This document shows, piece after piece, positions 5,051 to 5,859 of a DNA stretch of 5,859 bases. Position numbers and translations under genes: made by a program. This stretch comes from an uncultured Bdellovibrionales bacterium (GTDB taxonomy: Bacteria; Bdellovibrionota; Bdellovibrionia; Bdellovibrionales; UBA1609). The notes beneath the pieces were generated by a model. That model searched no databases and was not told where the DNA came from. It worked only from the letters and a program-made list of their open reading frames with translations. The stretch is from NCBI GenBank assembly GCA_937980625.1, contig CALJPJ010000084.1, positions 1-5,859 of the forward strand, given 5' to 3'. Position 1 is the stretch's first letter. Each line of letters starts with the position of its first letter.

Positions 5051-5827
5051 CTAATATTTAAGTTTTTTAATAAGATCAACAACTGTCATGAAAGCTGAAA
5101 CACGTTCTGAAATTAACTTTCCACTAGTTTCACCATCTTTAAAGTAACTGCCAACAATGGCTCCATTACCTATTTTGAGCTGGACTTCAGCATTACTCAG
5201 ATCAACACCTGCGCCAATAACTAATGGTTTTTCAGGACCAAGAATTTTTCTAAAAGTTTTAATTTTATCTAAAGGTGTTTCCATGCCAGTTCCTGAGCCT
5301 GTAACCACTACAGCATCTACACGCTCTAAAGCTTCATTAATATCATTTTCAAGAACCGATCCTTTTACCGGTGAATAATATTTTGGATGAACGCCACCGA
5401 TGACAGCTACTTCACTATACTCTTTTCTATAGCTCATATAATGATCTGCATCGATTTCAGAAATATATTCTTTACCATACCATTCTTCACTATAGCGGCC
5501 AGAAACATAGTCTAACTGAATAAACTTAACTCCGTACTTACGAGCCATAGGAAAAGCTATTTCATATTCATTAGGCAAAATATTTAAGCCAATAACAGCT
5601 TTATTTTTTCTCTTTGTAAGTGCTTTTAACACCTCTTCAACATGATGAACATCGCCGTGATAATTTTCGACTATTACGGCATCCACTCCGTTTTCTTCCA
5701 TAATTGTTATTTCTCGTAAAGCCTTCTCAACCCGAGGTATATTTCCACCCGGAGCAAGATGTATCATTCCTAAAATTGGATCCGCAGATTTAAAAATAGA
5801 TACAAACTTTCTCATTTCATTAGACAT
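5051..5827 (-). CDS. BtpA/SgcQ-family TIM-barrel protein
   Basis: This 258-residue protein fits the BtpA/SgcQ family at normal length. Visible family blocks are 'PILGMIHLAPGG' (17-28), 'NGVDAVIVENYHGDV' (46-60), 'KAVIGLNILPNEY' (76-88), 'VIGGVHPKYYSPVKG' (142-156), 'DAVVVTGSGTG' (171-181), 'PLVIGAGVD' (201-209) and 'GAIVGSYFKDG' (222-232). The last three lie where a TIM barrel binds a phosphate group. BtpA was named for an effect on photosystem I in cyanobacteria, while SgcQ belongs to a sugar-related cluster in E. coli. Relatives occur widely in non-phototrophs, and the reaction is generally unassigned. Start: ATG at 5827 with AAAAAGG 11 bases upstream, a rather long spacing; Met5 is an alternative. 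It converges with the lipoprotein gene with 73 bases between. Upstream sequence is cut by the window edge, so operon partners cannot be seen. Family assignment firm, function unknown. Confidence 0.9.
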   Translation of the reverse strand: MSNEMRKFVSIFKSADPILGMIHLAPGGNIPRVEKALREITIMEENGVDAVIVENYHGDVHHVEEVLKALTKRKNKAVIGLNILPNEYEIAFPMARKYGVKFIQLDYVSGRYSEEWYGKEYISEIDADHYMSYRKEYSEVAVIGGVHPKYYSPVKGSVLENDINEALERVDAVVVTGSGTGMETPLDKIKTFRKILGPEKPLVIGAGVDLSNAEVQLKIGNGAIVGSYFKDGETSGKLISERVSAFMTVVDLIKKLKY

Positions 5828-5859
5828 ATTCGGAATAACCTTTTTGCTCTTTGTTTTCA

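Overview
The window is AT-rich bacterial chromosome (roughly one third G+C by eye) with short intergenic spaces, sigma70-like promoters and normal Shine-Dalgarno sites. It holds one gene fragment at the left edge and seven complete protein genes. No rRNA, tRNA, CRISPR array, transposase gene or phage gene is visible. The bL33 sequence has a 'LECTEARKEG..PSRYTTKKN' core, unlike the enterobacterial form. Together with the AT-rich composition this would fit a low-GC member of the Bdellovibrionota (for example a Bacteriovorax-like organism), but this placement is a weak inference.

Left part (1-2331, all + strand): the C-terminal half of a glyoxalase II (gloB) is followed by a long, nearly perfect 55-base palindrome of REP/MITE type, preceded by a short direct repeat. 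Next comes a two-gene unit: a ParA-type ATPase with an N-terminal MerR-like DNA-binding region and a variant P-loop (KGGVLKTS), then, 8 bases later, an 88-residue lysine-rich protein of unknown family. This small protein sits where a ParB or centromere-binding partner would be expected. Ribosomal protein bL33 (rpmG) follows, with its own good promoter, a strong ribosome binding site and a textbook rho-independent terminator.

Middle part (2412-3987): a LysR-type regulator on the - strand is divergent from a small exported protein with a Tat-like signal peptide and three HxH motifs. The 142-base gap between them holds a compact operator made of three copies of the same 8-base half-site. They form a TTC-N7-GAA LysR box overlapping a 24-base perfect palindrome. 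A hairpin lies in the leader of the HxH gene just before its ribosome binding site, and a 12-bp perfect stem follows its stop codon. The likely reading is that the LysR protein controls the HxH protein and itself.

Right part (3988-5859): a lipoprotein alpha/beta hydrolase (+ strand, GHSTG nucleophile elbow) converges on a BtpA/SgcQ-family TIM-barrel protein (- strand). They look like independent single-gene units.

The most interesting items are the ParA plus 88-residue protein pair without a ParB, the LysR operator facing the HxH protein, and the palindromic intergenic element.
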